A DNA stretch of 64,000 nucleotides from Natrarchaeobius halalkaliphilus (GCF_003841485.1 NZ_REFY01000006.1:62001-126000); one strand, 5' to 3'; shown: positions 43,276 to 51,983, numbered from the stretch's first letter. Numbers and translations: made by a program. Notes: generated by a model not told the origin, from the letters alone.

Positions 43276-44293
43276 TCGACTCGCTCGAGTCGATGCTCTC
43301 ATCCGCGTTCGAGTCGATTCCGAGACGGTCACACACGGCCGCGAACTGCGCCCGTACCGCCGCCATCCCCCCGTCGTCGACGAGCGAGAGGACTCCACCC
43401 ATCGCGACGCCCTCTTTCGCCTCGCCGGCACAGTAGCGACTCATCGCGACGTGATCTCGTCCGTCGAAACCCGGGTCCGTCACGACGAGTTCGCAGTCGA
43501 AGCGCTCGCACGTCGTGAGGAGTTCCGTGCCTTGCCCGGCAGCGACGAACGACGTCGTCGCGATCGAGAGCGGACCGTCCACGCCGGCGTGACGGAGTAA
43601 CGCGGCCACGGCGACCATCTGGGTTCCCCCACCGAGCGTGACGTCGGTCCCCGATTCGAGCGCGCCCGCCGCGATACCGGCGACGACGGCCTGGACGGGA
43701 TCACCCACGGCACGGATCGCCGCCATAGGATTTCCGTCACAGCTGCCCGCCTCGAGATCGCTTGCGTCGAGTCCCTCCTCGACGACGCGGCGCTTTCGTT
43801 CGATCGGATTCTCGGGAAGCGACGACGACACGCTCATCGGCTCTCCGAGCGCCGTGAGAACGCCGAGTGCCGTCGTCGTCCCGCCGGGAACGGTCTCTCC
43901 GAGGAGGATTTCGTCGTCGGGAAGACTCGAGCCGAAGCCGTACGCGCGATCGAAGATCGTCGACGCGTCCGGGACGGCGACTGACGCCCGAATATCGTCA
44001 CCGGGCGTGGCCCCCAGATCGACCGTCGGTGCGGTTGTCGAGCGGGCGAGTCCCGCGTCGACGACCGACAGATCGAAGCCGATCACCTCCCGGACGGCAC
44101 GCGTCACCGCCGCGGGCGTCGGACAGCCCGTCGGACTCACCGGCGTCACGGGTGCGGCCGTCGGCTCGCCGTAGGCGAGGATTTCGACGTCCGCCGACGG
44201 GGTGTGCGCCATCAGATCCGGAGCGGCTCCGGCGGCGCTGATACCGTCGATCAGCGCGGTTTCGGTCGTTCCTGCGGGAAGGACGACCCGCAT
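43256..44293 (-). CDS. cobT: Archaeal CobT-like phosphoribosyltransferase
   Basis: A 345-residue protein similar to nicotinate-nucleotide--dimethylbenzimidazole phosphoribosyltransferase. It activates the lower ligand base as an alpha-ribotide before nucleotide-loop assembly. The archaeal form is recognised by GATPGDDIRASVAV, GETVPGGTTTAL and GAGTQM-like GGGTQMVAVAALLRHAG. The last 25 residues are Ser/Asp rich. It overlaps cobY by one nucleotide and cobD by 11-20 nt. Confidence 0.88.
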   Translation of the reverse strand: MRVVLPAGTTETALIDGISAAGAAPDLMAHTPSADVEILAYGEPTAAPVTPVSPTGCPTPAAVTRAVREVIGFDLSVVDAGLARSTTAPTVDLGATPGDDIRASVAVPDASTIFDRAYGFGSSLPDDEILLGETVPGGTTTALGVLTALGEPMSVSSSLPENPIERKRRVVEEGLDASDLEAGSCDGNPMAAIRAVGDPVQAVVAGIAAGALESGTDVTLGGGTQMVAVAALLRHAGVDGPLSIATTSFVAAGQGTELLTTCERFDCELVVTDPGFDGRDHVAMSRYCAGEAKEGVAMGGVLSLVDDGGMAAVRAQFAAVCDRLGIDSNADESIDSSESSDDRGS

Positions 44294-44907
44294 CAGTCGA
44301 TCCTCCCTCGATCGACCGATTCGGAGCGGTCGACGAGCGCTTTTGCGAGTCGGCTGTCTTGGAGTCGATTCACGTTGACCGCGAGTCGGTACGTGTAACG
44401 TACGTCGATCATGTCTTCTGTCTCATCAGTTGTGCCGACCACATTGAGTCCGGTCGGTGCGAGGTGGTCGTTCGAGTCGAGTCGAGACTCGACGCTCGCG
44501 CCGAGGCGGCGTTTGAGCGCCGCCGGAACGCAGACGGTCCGCGACCGATTCACATCGCCGTGGGTCGCGAGGACGCGATCGACGGCCGCGGCCTCGAGCA
44601 ACGGGAGATCCGCGGCGACCGTAAGCACCGGTGTCCTCAGTTCCCCTCCGTCGAGGACCGACAGCAGGTCCGGGACGTAGCCGTCGCCGTCGGTCTCGAT
44701 CGTCTCGAGACGACTACTGCGTTCTAAGTGTGCCCGCGTCTCGGGTGCGTTCGGAGAGACCGCCGCGTAGATCGTCTCTATGCGACTCGCCTCGAGTGCG
44801 GTCGCGACGCGGTCGACCATCGGAACGCCACCGATCGGATGCAACGGCTTTTCGCGCTGGCTCTCGAGGCGAGTTCCCGATCCCCCACACATCACAATAG
44901 CGTCCAC
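44293..44907 (-). CDS. cobY: GTP:adenosylcobinamide-phosphate guanylyltransferase CobY
   Basis: A 204-residue archaeal nucleotidyltransferase that replaces bacterial CobU. It has MCGGSGTRL, KPLHPIGGVPMVD and AADLPLLEA. GTP is transferred to adenosylcobinamide phosphate to give the GDP derivative for CobS. I chose the GTG at 44907 because it yields the DAIVMCGG start typical of the family and overlaps the cobS end by 16 nt. The kinase activity of bacterial CobU is absent, as is usual in archaea. Confidence 0.88.
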   Translation of the reverse strand: MDAIVMCGGSGTRLESQREKPLHPIGGVPMVDRVATALEASRIETIYAAVSPNAPETRAHLERSSRLETIETDGDGYVPDLLSVLDGGELRTPVLTVAADLPLLEAAAVDRVLATHGDVNRSRTVCVPAALKRRLGASVESRLDSNDHLAPTGLNVVGTTDETEDMIDVRYTYRLAVNVNRLQDSRLAKALVDRSESVDRGRID

Positions 44908-45650
44908 GCGATCACCCCCGCGTGGACGCCGGCGACGCGTCCGATCTCGTTGGCTGCGCCGAACACGTCGCCGCTGATTCCGCCGAGGAATCGGCGCGCC
45001 CAGTACCAGGGGAGAGCAACGCCGGCGAGCGCCCCGCACAGGGCGACCGTTCCCGGATGGGGCCAGGCCAGCGCTGCCGCCGGGATGACGATCCCCGCGG
45101 GAACGACGAATCCACCGGGCGTCGACGCTTCGGTGATCTGCCTCCCCATTCCCTCGTAGCTCGCCGTCCCGAAACAGGCCACGACCGCCATCGCGAGCTT
45201 CGTTCCGACCTCGGCTCCGATCACGATACCGACCGCGATGAGTACCGGGAGCCCGGCCAGCCCGAGACCGCCGAGGGCGAGCCCGACGACGACGATGGTT
45301 ACCGCGAGCAACGCGCCGACGCCGGTCGTCGTATCCGTTAGGACCTCTCGCCGACGCTCGCGGTCCCCGTGGACCACGAGCGCGTCACCGAGATCCGCGA
45401 CGCCGTCGAGATGGTGAACTCCCGTAACCGCATAGACCGCGAGCACGTATCCGAACGCCACCGCCGTCGGCGGTAATACCTCGGTACCGAACAGCGGAAT
45501 CGAAGCGATCGCACCCGCGACGAGACCGACGATCGGAAACGCCAGTGGGGTCGACCGGAACGCGTCCCAGTCACCGTCTCGGTGGGCTACCGGAAGTCGC
45601 GTCAGAAACCCGAACGCGCCGCGGACGGCACCGATCAGGCGTCCGATCAT
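44892..45650 (-). CDS. cobS: Adenosylcobinamide-GDP ribazoletransferase CobS
   Basis: A 252-residue polytopic membrane enzyme that joins adenosylcobinamide-GDP with alpha-ribazole (or its phosphate) to make adenosylcobalamin (phosphate). Characteristic motifs are FLTRLPV, GVHHLDGVADLGDALVVHG, DTTTGVGALLA and GGISGDVFGAANEIG. ATGA overlap with cbiB at 45647-45650 shows coupling. Adjacent CbiB is also membrane bound. Confidence 0.95.
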   Translation of the reverse strand: MIGRLIGAVRGAFGFLTRLPVAHRDGDWDAFRSTPLAFPIVGLVAGAIASIPLFGTEVLPPTAVAFGYVLAVYAVTGVHHLDGVADLGDALVVHGDRERRREVLTDTTTGVGALLAVTIVVVGLALGGLGLAGLPVLIAVGIVIGAEVGTKLAMAVVACFGTASYEGMGRQITEASTPGGFVVPAGIVIPAAALAWPHPGTVALCGALAGVALPWYWARRFLGGISGDVFGAANEIGRVAGVHAGVIAWTLL

Positions 45651-46687
45651 CGCTCACCCACCACCGGCCAGTTCGTGACAACTGCTCTCTCGAGTCCGGC
45701 CGCGATCGTTCGGATCAGGACCTCGCTCGCGCTAGTGACCACGGCTGTGGCTGGTGGCGTCCCCACCGTCGCAACGCCGACCGACAGGACGGCGGCGATC
45801 AGGACCGAGACGGCTGCCGCCATGCCGACGAGCGTGACCGCCCTGTCCCCGTCCGAAACCGACGGCAGATCGGCATCCGGGTTCAGCACGTACTCGCCGC
45901 GTTTCGACAGCCGAACCGAGAGCACGCACGCGAGCGTGGCCATGGGCCAGCCGGAGTTTGGCGACGCCGGTTCTCGAGCCCACGTTCGCGCACAACGGAG
46001 CGCCGTCGGGTTCGCGGCGGCACCAGCGATCGAAGCCGCCGTCACCCGAGCCGGAATCCACATCACGAGATCATCGAGACGGGCGCTCGCGGTCCCGATC
46101 GGTTTCGACGGATACCCGAGCATCGAATCCAGCGTGTTGACGCCTTTTATCCACGCTGCTGCGCCCGCTGCGAGAGGGAGTGAGATCGGTGCGAGCACGG
46201 CGAAAGGTAACATGGTCGCGATCAGTCCATCGGAGAGGTTTTCGGCCGCACTCTCGAGTGCCCCACTTCGCACCTCCGCCGGCGAGAGCGTCGACGTCTC
46301 CCGTCCTACGAGTCCGCGAATTCGCTCGTGGGCCGTCTCGAGGTCGTCCCCCGTAGCCGTGACGACCTCCTCGGTCAGCTCGAGAAGCGATCGCAGACTG
46401 GTCGTCAAAAAGAGCACGACGCCGGCGACGACCGCCCCCAAAAGTGCGATCCAGCGCGACGCGGCGAGGACGGCTCCGGCGGCGACCGCCGCCGGAACGA
46501 GCGGCAACACTGCGGCGATGGCGACACCGATGAGTCGTTGCCCGCGATCGGTGTCCGCCCACTCCCGATCGACGGCATCCACGAGACGACCGAACCACGC
46601 GACCGGATGGAGTGCAGTCCGGGGCTCTCCGATCAGCAAGTCGAGACTGAAGGCGAATCCGATCAGTGCGAGCGTCGTCAGTGCCAC
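45647..46687 (-). CDS. cbiB: Adenosylcobinamide-phosphate synthase CbiB
   Basis: A 346-residue membrane enzyme that joins adenosylcobyric acid with aminopropanol phosphate. Family features are DLLIGEPRTALHPVAWFGR, GRETSTLSPAEV, ESAAENLSDGLIATM, WIKGVNTLDSMLGYP and PNSGWPMA. About eight hydrophobic segments. It is the first gene of the operon and its promoter must lie within the 178 nt below the HAD gene. Confidence 0.95.
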   Translation of the reverse strand: MALTTLALIGFAFSLDLLIGEPRTALHPVAWFGRLVDAVDREWADTDRGQRLIGVAIAAVLPLVPAAVAAGAVLAASRWIALLGAVVAGVVLFLTTSLRSLLELTEEVVTATGDDLETAHERIRGLVGRETSTLSPAEVRSGALESAAENLSDGLIATMLPFAVLAPISLPLAAGAAAWIKGVNTLDSMLGYPSKPIGTASARLDDLVMWIPARVTAASIAGAAANPTALRCARTWAREPASPNSGWPMATLACVLSVRLSKRGEYVLNPDADLPSVSDGDRAVTLVGMAAAVSVLIAAVLSVGVATVGTPPATAVVTSASEVLIRTIAAGLERAVVTNWPVVGER

Positions 46688-46865
46688 GGTCGTCTCCTCG
46701 GGTTCCGTTCCGATCGTCCTCTCGTACGGTGATCCCTTCCGTGACTCGTACGGCGATTCACTTCGCAGCTCATTTCCCAGTTCGGCCGGACCGCGAGACG
46801 CTCGTCGTCACCGGTTGCGTTCCCAGCTGCGTCTTCGACGCCGTTCCGCCTCGTCACGCTCTCGA

Positions 46866-47504
46866 TCATCGGTCGGTCCCTCCGCTCGTATGGGCGAGAC
46901 GATCCGGAACCGACTCGAGCGGGGAATCTTCGAGCACCACTGCGGTTCCGCCGATTCGTTCGACGCCGCCGTCGGTTCTCGGATCGTCGCCAACGTGTTT
47001 GAGCTCTTCCGGAGCAACGCCGAGTTCGTCGGCCGTCAGCTCGAATATTTCGGGAGCGGGTTTGCGCCAGCCACAGCCGACGCTCGTCACGATCGCGTCG
47101 AAGTCGTCCCGATCGAACGCGGCTCTGACGATCGTCCGGCTCACCAGTTCGGGAACGCTACAGTTCGAACAGATCGCGACCGGACCGCGCGCACGGGCGG
47201 CCTCGATCGACTCGAGCGCACCGGGAGCAGTTTCGACCGCGGGATCGAAGGCGGCGACGACTGCGCGCCGCACGGCGTTCTCCGTCCAGGCGACTCCGCG
47301 GCTCGCGAGCGCGTGTGAAACGTGGGCGGGGAGTGGAACCTCCGCACCCACGGGAGCGTCGACGTGTCGCTCGGCGTACGCCTGGCTCCAGTCGTCGGGA
47401 ACGGAGACGTCGCGCGCCTCGAGTTCGGCTGCGACGGCTTCGGCCGGGTCGACGGGCCTGTCGGCGGTGACGAGCGTTCCGAAGAGATCGAACGAGACTC
47501 CCAC
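46866..47504 (-). CDS. HAD-superfamily hydrolase
   Basis: A 212-residue Asp-dependent phosphatase-like protein. The catalytic motif I is FDLFGTLV, motif II is in AICSNCS, motif III Lys is in CGWRKPAPEIF, and motif IV is HVGDDPRTD. A helical cap of about 70 residues (AVAAELEARD to RGVAWTEN) lies between I and II. The start is GTG 47504. It lies upstream of the cobalamin operon on the same strand, with 178 nt in between. It might be the missing alpha-ribazole phosphatase, but this is only a positional guess. Confidence 0.85.
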   Translation of the reverse strand: MGVSFDLFGTLVTADRPVDPAEAVAAELEARDVSVPDDWSQAYAERHVDAPVGAEVPLPAHVSHALASRGVAWTENAVRRAVVAAFDPAVETAPGALESIEAARARGPVAICSNCSVPELVSRTIVRAAFDRDDFDAIVTSVGCGWRKPAPEIFELTADELGVAPEELKHVGDDPRTDGGVERIGGTAVVLEDSPLESVPDRLAHTSGGTDR

Positions 47505-47664
47505 GGTCGTGTAACTACCACAAGTGTACTTTAGCTTCGCGATCCGATCGGACGCAACGACGGAACTCGAGTCCCGAACCGATCGTGGCTGTGTCGTCAC
47601 CGCCGGATGGACGGCCGGTGTGCGAACCGCGATCCGTCGGTCCCGCCGGTCGGGTACGGACCGA

Positions 47665-48276
47665 TCAGGCCAGTCGAGCGAACGCGAGGTTGCCCGAGAT
47701 GTTCTTGATGTAAATCTCGACGACGTCCCCTTCCTCCGAGCCGGGGACGAAGATCGTATAACTTCCTTTCTCCGCGACGCCGTCTCCCTTGCGGCCGGTG
47801 CCGGTGATCTCGACGGTGTAGGTTTTTCCTTCTTCGACGGCGTCTGCCTGCTGGTGCTGTTGGCTGGTCGTCGAGCGTTTGGTCACCGGACGGAACGCAC
47901 CGCAGGCGTCACACCGGAGCATCGGCGTCCGATCCTCGCGGACGAGACGCGTATCCGGCAGTCCACACTCCGAACAGAGGACGTACTCGTCGACGTAGGC
48001 GTCGATCGCAGCGTCGAAATCCGTCGTCGAGAACGTACCGTTGTATCGTCCGCGTCCGTCCTCGAGTTTTCCGCTCGTTCCCATCTCGCGCTGGACGAAT
48101 CGGTGAAGGTGTTCGTCCTCCCGCGAGAGAACGTCCGCAATCTCTCCGAGGTTGGTAAACCGCGTAAACGCGCCGTCCTTCTGGGCCCGCGCGTCGGGGA
48201 TCTGTAGCCGCTGTTCGTCGCCCCCGATATCCGGGACGTCGTCCATCGCCCGCTCGAGACTCGACTCGTAATCCAT
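47665..48276 (-). CDS. Translation initiation factor aIF2 beta subunit with TRAM domain
   Basis: A 203-residue protein. The N-terminal and middle parts match aIF2-beta (TRFTNLGEIADVL, DEYVLCSECGLPDTRL), with zinc-ribbon cysteines CSEC and CDAC. From about residue 147 a TRAM domain follows (GKTYTVEITGTGRKGDGVAEKGSYTIFVPG). aIF2-beta/TRAM fusions are known in haloarchaea; the domain binds RNA. Ternary complex function in initiator tRNA delivery is expected. It ends 161 nt from the HAD gene. Confidence 0.9.
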   Translation of the reverse strand: MDYESSLERAMDDVPDIGGDEQRLQIPDARAQKDGAFTRFTNLGEIADVLSREDEHLHRFVQREMGTSGKLEDGRGRYNGTFSTTDFDAAIDAYVDEYVLCSECGLPDTRLVREDRTPMLRCDACGAFRPVTKRSTTSQQHQQADAVEEGKTYTVEITGTGRKGDGVAEKGSYTIFVPGSEEGDVVEIYIKNISGNLAFARLA

Positions 48277-48384
48277 ACACGAGAACAGACGACGCTGACG
48301 TAAATCCGTTCTGCTCTCACAGTGCGGCCGACGGAACCGGGATCCGGTCCCCGTCGTACGGTCTTCCTCGAGGATGATGCCGAC

Positions 48385-48771
48385 TCAGAGAGGACCACGT
48401 CCGTCTTCACCACGGGAGTCCTGTTGGCCCTCGTCCAGACGATCGAGATCGCGTTCGGCGTTCGCTTCGTTCCGATCACCGGACTCGCCGGTGATCGCGC
48501 CGTACACCGCTTCTCGGACTGCCTCTGGATCGGCGTACTGCTCCCCGGCGAGCCGATCGAAGACGCTTCCGAGTGACTCGGTTTCGTTCGGCATGTCGAT
48601 CGGTTCGCTCCCGTACTCGGCCGCGAGTTCCTCGCTGGTAATCGGGTACTCGAACTCCCCGAGGTTGCGGTCGACGTCCTCCAGAATCGATTCGGTCCGA
48701 TCCGCTCGCCGCGATGCGCGCCGTTCGGCCCGATCCTGTGTGCGATCTCGGTCCGGGTCGCGTTCGCTCAT
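48385..48771 (-). CDS. DUF5789-like acidic protein
   Basis: A 128-residue, very acidic protein. The N-terminal 40 residues are Arg/Asp rich (RAERRASRRADR), and the central EYPITSEELAAEYGSEPIDM plus ESLGSVFDRL match the haloarchaeal DUF5789 pattern. The function is unknown. It has a disordered, charged tail. Confidence 0.72.
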   Translation of the reverse strand: MSERDPDRDRTQDRAERRASRRADRTESILEDVDRNLGEFEYPITSEELAAEYGSEPIDMPNETESLGSVFDRLAGEQYADPEAVREAVYGAITGESGDRNEANAERDLDRLDEGQQDSRGEDGRGPL

Positions 48772-49187
48772 GTACTCGCGTTTCAGGAGCCGAAAGAAAA
48801 GGACCCGGCCAGCGTGTGCGTGTAGACTTCGTTTCGTCGCCGGACACGGACCTTCGATTTCGAAGTTTCGAACACGCGGCTTGCCAATTCAGGGTCACTT
48901 ATATCGAGATTTCGTCACGTTCGAGTACCCGTGCGGTAGAGTGCCATTTCACCACCACCGTACGGGTTTCGATGGCGCTATCTCCGGTTTCCGGCGCTCG
49001 TATCGGCTGCCGCTGTATCCGTTGTCCGTCACCGACCGGCCCCCGTGTGGCCGGGTTGGTGGTGACCGTCACTGGCCACGATAGACGCGGTATAGCCTCA
49101 AAAACTCCGTTGATCCGAGACGAAGTCCATCGGAAATATCCAATAGATATTTATCTTCCCACCACCTCTCACCGGTGAGAACGCGTT
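48772..49187. other. Intergenic region upstream of a 54-residue gene
   Basis: About 415 nt. It contains distant inverted arms CACCACCACC (near 48950) and GGTTGGTGGTG (near 49056), and a TATA-like ATATTTATC at about 49147 that may serve the small gene. An open frame with Cys-rich MALSPVSGARIGCRC is present around 48972, but no features support it. No RNA gene is recognised. Confidence 0.4.
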
Positions 49188-49352
49188 ATGAACCAATCAA
49201 GGGGGGTTCGGGACCAACGACAGGCCGAGGAGATCGTGATCGAATTTCTCGAACGGGAGCTGGTATCCGAGCCGGTAGCCGACGAGGTCTCCGTCCATCT
49301 GGCGTGCGACGAACCGTTTCAGGCACTCGAGACGATCCTGGACGACCGGTGA
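49188..49352 (+). CDS. Uncharacterised small acidic protein (54 residues)
   Basis: ATG 49188 to TGA 49352. A purine-rich GGTGAG about 10 nt upstream could act as a ribosome-binding site. The sequence is helical and acidic (AEEIVIEFLERELV, then FQALETILDD) with one Cys, and has good haloarchaeal codon use. No family is known to me. The gene ends 3 nt before a degenerate palindromic element. Confidence 0.55.
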   Translation: MNQSRGVRDQRQAEEIVIEFLERELVSEPVADEVSVHLACDEPFQALETILDDR

Positions 49353-49355
49353 CTG

Positions 49356-49437
49356 ATACGAATAGCTGTAGCGGGCTACCGGCCCGATCGAAGGACTCGA
49401 TTCGGATACCTCGGAGGTGACACACAGCAGCTCTACG
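49356..49437. repeat. Palindromic intergenic element, degenerate copy
   Basis: Left end ATACGAATAGCTGTAGCGGGCTACCGG aligns with copy 1 (ATACGGACCGTTGTAAGTCGTTACCGG). Right end is GGTGACACACAGCAGCTC. The core stem is not well conserved. It begins 3 nt after the stop of the 54-residue gene. Confidence 0.45.
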
Positions 49438-49511
49438 ACTCACGAACCGATCGAGACGGTTTCGGCGCGAAACCCGGTAGCTTTTACCCATCGCGGTCGC
49501 AACCCGCGACC

Positions 49512-51014
49512 ATGGTTTTCCGGCTCGTGCTCGGCTGTGGGACCGTCGGTCGCCACGTCGTCGAACGGCTGTCCGAGCGCGACAACGACGGCCGTTTGCT
49601 GGTCATCGCGGACGACGAAGCCGCAGTCGAGGCGCTTCGTGACGAGAGCGTTCCCGCTCGTCAGGGTGATCCCACCGATGCCAGCGTCATCCGAAACGTC
49701 GACGCTCCCGACGTTCTCTTCGTCGGCGCTGATCGAAGCGACGTAAACCGGGCCATCCTCGAGACGGCGAGAGCGCAGTTTCCGCGCGCATCGATCGTCG
49801 CCTATCGAGGCGGCAATCCATCCGAAAACGATCGATCGCTCTTCGATGAACTCGCAGATCACGTCATCGACGCCGCCGATTCGATCGTCGACGGCGTTCT
49901 CGACCAAACGGCCAGTCCCTCGGCCGAGACCGCGATCGAACTCCGTCAACACCTCGAGTCGATCGACGGACGGCTCGCGGTCGTTACCCACGACAACCCG
50001 GATCCGGACGCGATCGCGAGTGCGGTCGCACTCGTCGACATCGCCGCCGCGGTGGGACTCGAGGCGGATGCCTGTTACTTCGGAGACATCTCACATCAGG
50101 AAAACCGGGCGATGGTCAACCTGCTCGATCTCGACCTCCGAAATCTTTCGCCGGACGAACCGTTGACGGACTACGACGCGTTCGCTCTGGTCGATCACTC
50201 CCGACCGGGCGTCAACGACCAGCTTCCCGAGGAACTCTACGTCGATATCGTCATCGACCACCATCCGCCGCGTGGTCCGGTCTCGGCGTCGTTCGTCGAC
50301 CTCCGCGAACACGCTGGCGCGACCAGCACGGTCCTGACCGAGTATATCGACCGGTTCAGTCTCACGTTCCATCCCGCGACAGCGACCGCCCTCTTGTACG
50401 GGATTCGTATCGACACGAACGATTTTATGCGTGAGGTCGCTCCGGCGGACTTTCGAGCCGCTTCGATCCTGTGGCCCCACGTCGATACGTCCCTGCTCGA
50501 GCGAATCGAACAGCCGACGGTCGACGGGGAGACCCTCGGGACGATCGCCCGGGCGATACAGAACCGAATTCGACGCGATTCGATCGCGGTCGCGAGCGTC
50601 GGCCGATTGACCGATCGCGATGCGTTGCCCCAGGCGGCCGATCAGTTACTCGCGATGGAAGGGGTCGAAACGACGCTCGTGTTCGGATTCGAAGACGAGA
50701 TGGCGTTTCTCTCCGCGCGGTCTCGAGCGAACGATATCGACCTCGGTGCGACGCTTCGTGACGCGTTCGATCGGATCGGCAGCGCGGGTGGCCACGCGGA
50801 CATGGCCGGTGCACAGCTCGAAATCGGGATCCTCGGTGATGTAGACGATTCGGACGAAGTCGATTCGATCGTTAGCGTCGTCGAAGAGGTGATTACCAAC
50901 CGGTTCTTCGAAGCGATCGACACGCGACCAGGATCGTCCGTCGGCACCTACACGCGAACCAGCGAGTGGCTGTTCACGCAGCACGGAGAGACTGACGGCG
51001 GTGAATCGGCCTGA
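49512..51014 (+). CDS. RCK_N (TrkA-N)-DHH phosphoesterase fusion
   Basis: A 500-residue cytoplasmic protein. Residues 1-105 form a Rossmann RCK/TrkA-N domain (VLGCGTVGRHV, HVIDAADSIVD) that usually binds NAD or another nucleotide. Residues about 150-330 form a DHH domain: HDNPDPDAIASA, DHSRPG, and IVIDHHPPR. A DHHA1 part with SAGGHADMAGAQL (GGGH-like) ends the protein. It resembles oligonucleotide or cyclic-dinucleotide phosphodiesterases of this architecture. A palindromic element overlaps its stop. Substrate is unknown. Confidence 0.88.
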   Translation: MVFRLVLGCGTVGRHVVERLSERDNDGRLLVIADDEAAVEALRDESVPARQGDPTDASVIRNVDAPDVLFVGADRSDVNRAILETARAQFPRASIVAYRGGNPSENDRSLFDELADHVIDAADSIVDGVLDQTASPSAETAIELRQHLESIDGRLAVVTHDNPDPDAIASAVALVDIAAAVGLEADACYFGDISHQENRAMVNLLDLDLRNLSPDEPLTDYDAFALVDHSRPGVNDQLPEELYVDIVIDHHPPRGPVSASFVDLREHAGATSTVLTEYIDRFSLTFHPATATALLYGIRIDTNDFMREVAPADFRAASILWPHVDTSLLERIEQPTVDGETLGTIARAIQNRIRRDSIAVASVGRLTDRDALPQAADQLLAMEGVETTLVFGFEDEMAFLSARSRANDIDLGATLRDAFDRIGSAGGHADMAGAQLEIGILGDVDDSDEVDSIVSVVEEVITNRFFEAIDTRPGSSVGTYTRTSEWLFTQHGETDGGESA

Positions 51015-51095
51015 GACGGACTGCTGTAACGGCGTAGTGCATCCCATATCGTTGCGTTACGGTCGTACCGGAACTGACTGATAGCGGTCCGTCTC
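51013..51095. repeat. Palindromic intergenic element, copy 5
   Basis: Ends are GAGACGGACTGCTGT and ATAGCGGTCCGTCTC, near-perfect inverted repeats of 15 nt. An inner stem GTAACG (51027-51032)/CGTTAC is visible. The left end overlaps the TGA of the DHH gene. It ends about 80 nt before the CBS-ParB gene. Confidence 0.8.
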
Positions 51096-51176
51096 AACCG
51101 AGAAAGCGTCCCTACACGACCGCGCGACACCGACGGGTAACAGTACTTTTGCGCTCGCGGCCGTTACGTGTCACGT

Positions 51177-51983
51177 ATGGACGTCGCGTCGGACAGGAGA
51201 AAACCCCAGGTCGAGGAGTACATGACTCGGGACGTTGCGACGGTCTCGCCGGACACGACCGTCGGTTCGGTTGCAAAGCGGATCGCCGAGAGCGACAAGC
51301 ACAGCGGGTTCCCCGTCTGTGATCGCCGTCGCGTCGAAGGATTCGTCAGCGCCCGTGATCTGTTGCTCGCCTCGAACGACGAACCGATCTTCAAGGTAAT
51401 GACGACCGATCTACTCGTCGCACATCCGGATATGAAGGTAAACGACGCGGCACGCGTTATTCTTCGATCCGGAATCCAGAAACTCCCCGTCGTCGACGAC
51501 GCGGGGAACCTCGTGGGAATCATCTCCAACGCCGACGTCATCCGCAGTCAGATCGAGCGAGCGACCCCCGAGAAGGTCGGGAAGTTGAAACGAACTTTGG
51601 AGCAGATTCACGAGATCGAACTCGGTGAAGAGCGTCGGACCGTTCCCCTCTCCGAACTCACGCCAACTCAGGGCAAGGTCTACGCCGACGAACTCGAGGG
51701 TCGACGCTACGAACTCGACCGCGGCCTCGCTGAACCGCTGGTGGTGATCGACAACGGCGGCACGCTCTTGCTCGCGGACGGGCATCATCGGGTGCTTGCC
51801 GCCGATCGCTTAGGAATCGACGAGATGGATGCCTACGTCATCGTCATCGCCGGCGAGATCGAACTCGGAATGGCGAAAACGGCGGCCAAAGAGGAGTTAG
51901 AGGGAATCAGCGACATCGATGTCGTCGATTACGCCCGCCACCCACTCGTTCAGACGACGAAACGTTTGCAGTCACAGGAATAA
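51177..51983 (+). CDS. CBS-domain / ParB-like nuclease fold protein
   Basis: A 268-residue protein. Two CBS motifs form a ligand-sensing pair in residues about 12-125 (VEEYMTRDVATVSPDTTVGSV; VMTTDLLVAHPDMKVNDAARVI; KLPVVDDAGNLVGIISNADVI). The C-terminal part (about 145-268) has the ParB/Srx-like core: PLSELTPTQGKVY, LVVIDNGGTLLLADGHHRVLAADRLG. The GHHR/DGHHR motif is typical. The architecture is known from haloarchaea and methanogens, but without a defined role. Confidence 0.85.
   Translation: MDVASDRRKPQVEEYMTRDVATVSPDTTVGSVAKRIAESDKHSGFPVCDRRRVEGFVSARDLLLASNDEPIFKVMTTDLLVAHPDMKVNDAARVILRSGIQKLPVVDDAGNLVGIISNADVIRSQIERATPEKVGKLKRTLEQIHEIELGEERRTVPLSELTPTQGKVYADELEGRRYELDRGLAEPLVVIDNGGTLLLADGHHRVLAADRLGIDEMDAYVIVIAGEIELGMAKTAAKEELEGISDIDVVDYARHPLVQTTKRLQSQE

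Noticed and set aside
48972-49178. Cys-containing plus-strand frame upstream of the 54-residue gene
   Set aside because: No ribosome-binding site, no family resemblance and poor codon use. The TATA box near 49147 would lie within it.
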